64,000 bases of DNA from Anaerosomatales bacterium (GTDB taxonomy: Bacteria > Actinomycetota > Coriobacteriia > Anaerosomatales > Anaerosomataceae). Positions 61,417-64,000 of the stretch are shown one piece after another (the first letter of the stretch is position 1; each line of letters begins with the position of its first letter). The notes under the pieces are model-generated. The model had not been told where the DNA came from. It did not search any database and saw only the letters and a list, made by a program, of their open reading frames with translations. Position numbers and translations under genes: made by a program. Location: assembly GCA_030019445.1 (NCBI GenBank), contig JASEEU010000003.1:124001-188000 (forward strand), read 5' to 3'.

Positions 61417-62368
61417 CATCCAAACCACAGGCAGGCTCGCCGATGCGGTTCGAGGCGAGGTCGCCAAAGCGGTGGTCGGGCAGGACGAGGTGACGGACGC
61501 CCTGTTGATCGGGCTGCTGACCGGCGGTCACATCCTGCTCGAGGGTGTGCCCGGCACCGCGAAGACGCTCATCGCGAGGACCGTCGCGTGCGCGCTCGAC
61601 GCATCGTTCAAGCGCATCCAGTTCAGCCCCGACCTCATGCCGTCGGACGTGGTCGGCACCAACGTCTTCGACCTGGAGACGCAGAGCTTCCGTCTCCGGC
61701 AGGGACCGATCTTCGCCAACATCGTTCTGGCCGATGAGATCAACCGCACGCCTCCCAAGACCCAGGCGGCGCTGCTCGAGGCGATGCAGGAGCGCCAGGT
61801 CACGATCGACGGCGTCTCGCACGCGCTCCCGGCGCCGTTCCTGGTGATCGCCACCCAGAACCCCGTCGAGTACGAGGGCACGTATCCGCTCCCCGAGGCG
61901 CAGCTCGACCGATTCCAGCAGAAGGTCGCTATCGGCTACCCGAGCGAGGCCGAGGAGCTCGCCATCGTACGCCGCCATACCGGCGGCATGGAGATGGTCG
62001 ACCTTGCGGCGCTGGGCGTGCGTCCCGTCGCGAGCGCGGACGACATCGTGGCGGCGCGCGCCGTCCTCGATACGATCGTCGTGGACGAGAGCGTCTCGGC
62101 CTATGTCACGGCCATCGTGCGCGCCACGCGCGAGCACCCGGCACTCTCGCTCGGAGCGAGCCCGCGCGCCGGCGTGAGCCTGCTCGTCGGGGCGAAGGCC
62201 GCCGCGGTTATCGCGGGGCGCGATTTCGTGACGCCCGATGACGTGAAGTCGATGGCGCCGCGCTGTCTCCGCCACCGTCTGATGGTGCGGGCCGAGGTCG
62301 AGATCGAGGGCACGAACGCCGACGTCGTTCTTGCCGACATCCTCGGGCAGGTGCCGGTTCCGCGATGA
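61409..62368 (+). CDS. MoxR-family AAA+ ATPase
   Basis: A 319-residue MoxR AAA ATPase. Walker [10 protein letters not shown] (about 47-55), [12 protein letters not shown], Walker [29 protein letters not shown] (about 105-130), sensor 1 [22 protein letters not shown], sensor 2 SPRAGVSLL. Such ATPases act as chaperones maturing metal enzymes or membrane complexes together with DUF58/VWA partners. ATG 61409, 8-bp overlap with DUF4350 gene. Confidence 0.93.
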   Translation: MADIQTTGRLADAVRGEVAKAVVGQDEVTDALLIGLLTGGHILLEGVPGTAKTLIARTVACALDASFKRIQFSPDLMPSDVVGTNVFDLETQSFRLRQGPIFANIVLADEINRTPPKTQAALLEAMQERQVTIDGVSHALPAPFLVIATQNPVEYEGTYPLPEAQLDRFQQKVAIGYPSEAEELAIVRRHTGGMEMVDLAALGVRPVASADDIVAARAVLDTIVVDESVSAYVTAIVRATREHPALSLGASPRAGVSLLVGAKAAAVIAGRDFVTPDDVKSMAPRCLRHRLMVRAEVEIEGTNADVVLADILGQVPVPR

Positions 62369-63708
62369 CCGGCGCGCTCACCCGCTGGCTCGAACGCGTC
62401 CCGTACGTGACGCCGCGCCTCGCCGTCGCGCTCGGCGCGCCTGCGCTCGCCATGCCGCTTCTGCGCGGCCCGGCGGCGTGGGTGCTCGCGGGCGTGTGGG
62501 TGACGGGGTGGCTCGCGCTCGTGCTGGCCGAGCACCGGCGTGCTCCCGGCCCCGGGGCGCTCGCGGTCCAACGCGAGCTTCCGGTGCGGCTCTCGATCGG
62601 CGTCGCGAACCCCGTCGTCGTGCGCATCCGTAACAGCGGGGACGTCGGCGCCGTGGTGGTGGGCCGAGAGACGCCGCCCGCCGGTTTCGCCGGAGAGCGG
62701 CGCTTCGGTCCGCTCGAGGTGCCGGCGCACGACGAGGCCGAGGCGACGCTCAGGTTCACGCCGCCGTCGCGCGGCGCGTACGCGTTCGGCGACGTCGGCC
62801 TGCGCTCTCTGGGCCCCCTCGGCCTGGCGGGGCGGCAGTTCCGTGTCGCGCTTGCCGAGCAAGCCCGTGTCTACCCCGACATCACCGCGGTGAAGCGCTA
62901 CGCGCTCCTCGCGCGCAAGGGCGCGCTCCACGAGCTCGGAGTCAAGGCGGCGCGGTACACGGGCGTCGGCACGGAGTTCGAGTCGCTGCGCGACTACCAG
63001 CCCGGTGACGACTATCGCTCGATCGACTGGAAGGCCACTGCGCGCCGCGCCCGGCCGGTCGTGCGCAGCTACGAGGCCGAGCGGAGCCAGACGATGGTCA
63101 TCGCCATCGACGCGGGGCGTCTCATGGTCCCGGTCGTCGGGGGACTGTCCAAGCTCGACCGCGCGGTGAACGCCGCCCTGTTGCTCGCCTATCTCGGCAT
63201 CGAGAGCGGCGACCTCGTCGGGCTGCTGGTCTTCGGCCGAGATGTCGTGACGTACGTTCCACCGCGCAAGGGACGCCGGCAGTTCCAGGCGGTGCTCGAG
63301 GCGCTCTACGCGGTCGAGGGCCGCGTGGAGGAGCCCGACTACCGCCGGGCGCTCTCGTTCCTCTCGGCCAAGCTCTCGCGCCGATCGCTCGTCGTGCTCT
63401 TCACCGACCTCGCCGGCGTGGAGCCCTCCCGTCGGCTGCTCGGGACGCTCGCAGGCATGATGCCGCGGCACCTGCCGTTCGTGGTCACCCAGCGCAATCG
63501 CGCGATCGAGGAGCGTGCACGGCGGCCGGTCGCCAACGAGTCGGACGCGTTCGAGGTCGCCGTCGCCAATGACCTGCTCGGGGAGAAGGCCGAGGCGCTC
63601 CGCGCGCTTGCCGCCCGCGGCGCGCTCGTGCTTGACGTCGAGCCGGCCGAGATCTCCATCGCGGCCGTCAACCGCTACCTCGAAGTGAAGGCGCGCGGGC
63701 GCCTGTGA
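62365..63708 (+). CDS. DUF58-domain protein
   Basis: A 447-residue membrane-associated DUF58 protein. Two N-terminal helices (about 13-33 and 37-55), then an Ig-like extracytoplasmic or linker region (about 65-160), and a C-terminal DUF58/VWA-like domain (about 195-400) with EFESLRDYQPGDDYRSIDWKATARRARPVVRSYE and the metal-site-like VIAIDAGRLM. DUF58 proteins partner MoxR ATPases, encoded just upstream with a 4-bp overlap. Role not established. Confidence 0.9.
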   Translation: MTGALTRWLERVPYVTPRLAVALGAPALAMPLLRGPAAWVLAGVWVTGWLALVLAEHRRAPGPGALAVQRELPVRLSIGVANPVVVRIRNSGDVGAVVVGRETPPAGFAGERRFGPLEVPAHDEAEATLRFTPPSRGAYAFGDVGLRSLGPLGLAGRQFRVALAEQARVYPDITAVKRYALLARKGALHELGVKAARYTGVGTEFESLRDYQPGDDYRSIDWKATARRARPVVRSYEAERSQTMVIAIDAGRLMVPVVGGLSKLDRAVNAALLLAYLGIESGDLVGLLVFGRDVVTYVPPRKGRRQFQAVLEALYAVEGRVEEPDYRRALSFLSAKLSRRSLVVLFTDLAGVEPSRRLLGTLAGMMPRHLPFVVTQRNRAIEERARRPVANESDAFEVAVANDLLGEKAEALRALAARGALVLDVEPAEISIAAVNRYLEVKARGRL

Positions 63709-63718
63709 CGACGCTCGC

Positions 63719-64000
63719 TCAGGCGCGGGCGCTCTTCTCGGCGGCGGTCTCGCCTCTGCCCGGCAGGAAGATGTAGAGCGCAAGCAGCGCAGCCATCCCC
63801 GCGCCGAACGCGAGCTTGGCGACGGGCGCGAACGGCCGGGGCGTGATGAACCCCTCGATGAGGCCGGCCACCACGAGCAGCGGGATCACGCCCAGCACGA
63901 GGCGAACGGCATCCGCCGAGACAGCCTTCAGCGCCTGTCCGCGCGTGCGATCGCCGGGGAGCAGCAGCGCCCCGGCGAGCTTGAGGCCGGCCGCCCCGGC
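63719..64000 (-). CDS. SpoIIM/DUF95-type membrane protein, truncated by window edge
   Basis: The minus-strand frame is open from the window end to a stop at 63719-63721, giving 93 C-terminal residues. These include KLAGALLLPGDRTRGQALKAV, LVLGVIPLLVVAGLIEGFITP and a last helix FGAGMAALLALYIFLP, matching the SpoIIM/DUF95 C-terminal region. Such proteins are frequent neighbours of DUF58/MoxR genes in actinobacteria and are not specific to sporulation. It converges on the DUF58 gene with a 10-bp gap. Confidence 0.75.
   Translation of the reverse strand, partial: AGAAGLKLAGALLLPGDRTRGQALKAVSADAVRLVLGVIPLLVVAGLIEGFITPRPFAPVAKLAFGAGMAALLALYIFLPGRGETAAEKSARA

Overview
The window is a compact, high-GC stretch of bacterial chromosome with about 65 protein genes, mostly in tightly overlapping operons (ATGA and GTGA junctions are common). 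I saw no rRNA, tRNA, insertion sequence, prophage or CRISPR array. The gene set suggests a monoderm, anaerobic or respiratory, menaquinone-using actinobacterium. The evidence is the futalosine menaquinone genes, an export-type formate dehydrogenase, many lipobox lipoproteins, a Tad/Flp pilus locus without a secretin, a DUF58/MoxR/SpoIIM-type cluster, and extreme GC with frequent GTG/TTG starts. A deep-branching Actinomycetota such as class Coriobacteriia is my best guess, from gene content only.

Layout. 1-3.5 kb: corrinoid uptake (btuF, btuC, btuD) and the adenosyltransferase cobO. 3.5-8.2 kb: an MBL hydrolase, a small membrane protein, a glutaredoxin with an unusual ferredoxin:thioredoxin-reductase/Rieske fusion, an SPFH/NfeD pair and fdhE. 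8.3-9.4 kb: two exported lipoproteins, a peroxiredoxin whose peroxidatic residue is encoded by an in-frame TGA (predicted selenocysteine) and a CPFC thioredoxin-like protein. 9.4-14.1 kb: the three formate dehydrogenase subunits on the minus strand. 14.1-14.8 kb: a divergent control region. 14.8-20 kb: a branched-chain amino-acid ABC transporter. 20-26.6 kb, minus strand: menaquinone genes mqnE-mqnA-mqnC, a type II NADH-dehydrogenase-like flavoprotein, and a nucleoside phosphorylase/deaminase pair. 26.8-30.9 kb: an osmoprotectant ABC transporter. 30.9-34.9 kb: tilS-hpt-ftsH. 35-36.8 kb: a two-component system. 37-45.3 kb: Tad/Flp pilus genes. 45.3-48.5 kb: a PadR regulator with a matching operator, two NifX-like proteins and two ferredoxin-containing MinD-type ATPases. 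48.5-56.2 kb: cofactor synthesis (folE-folP-folK, panB-panC, nadA-nadB-nadC). 56.3-58.4 kb: membrane proteins and birA. 58.4-64 kb: a MoxR/DUF58/DUF4129/DUF4350 operon converging on a truncated SpoIIM-like gene.

How it fits together. Formate dehydrogenase and the NDH-2-like enzyme would feed electrons to menaquinone, whose synthesis genes lie nearby. The two redox lipoproteins next to the exported dehydrogenase look like an extracytoplasmic peroxide defence pair. The glutaredoxin plus FTR/Rieske fusion looks like a separate cytoplasmic thiol-redox route. The most notable items are the selenocysteine peroxiredoxin with its candidate SECIS hairpin, the FTR/Rieske fusion, and the PadR-NifX-ferredoxin-ATPase operon.
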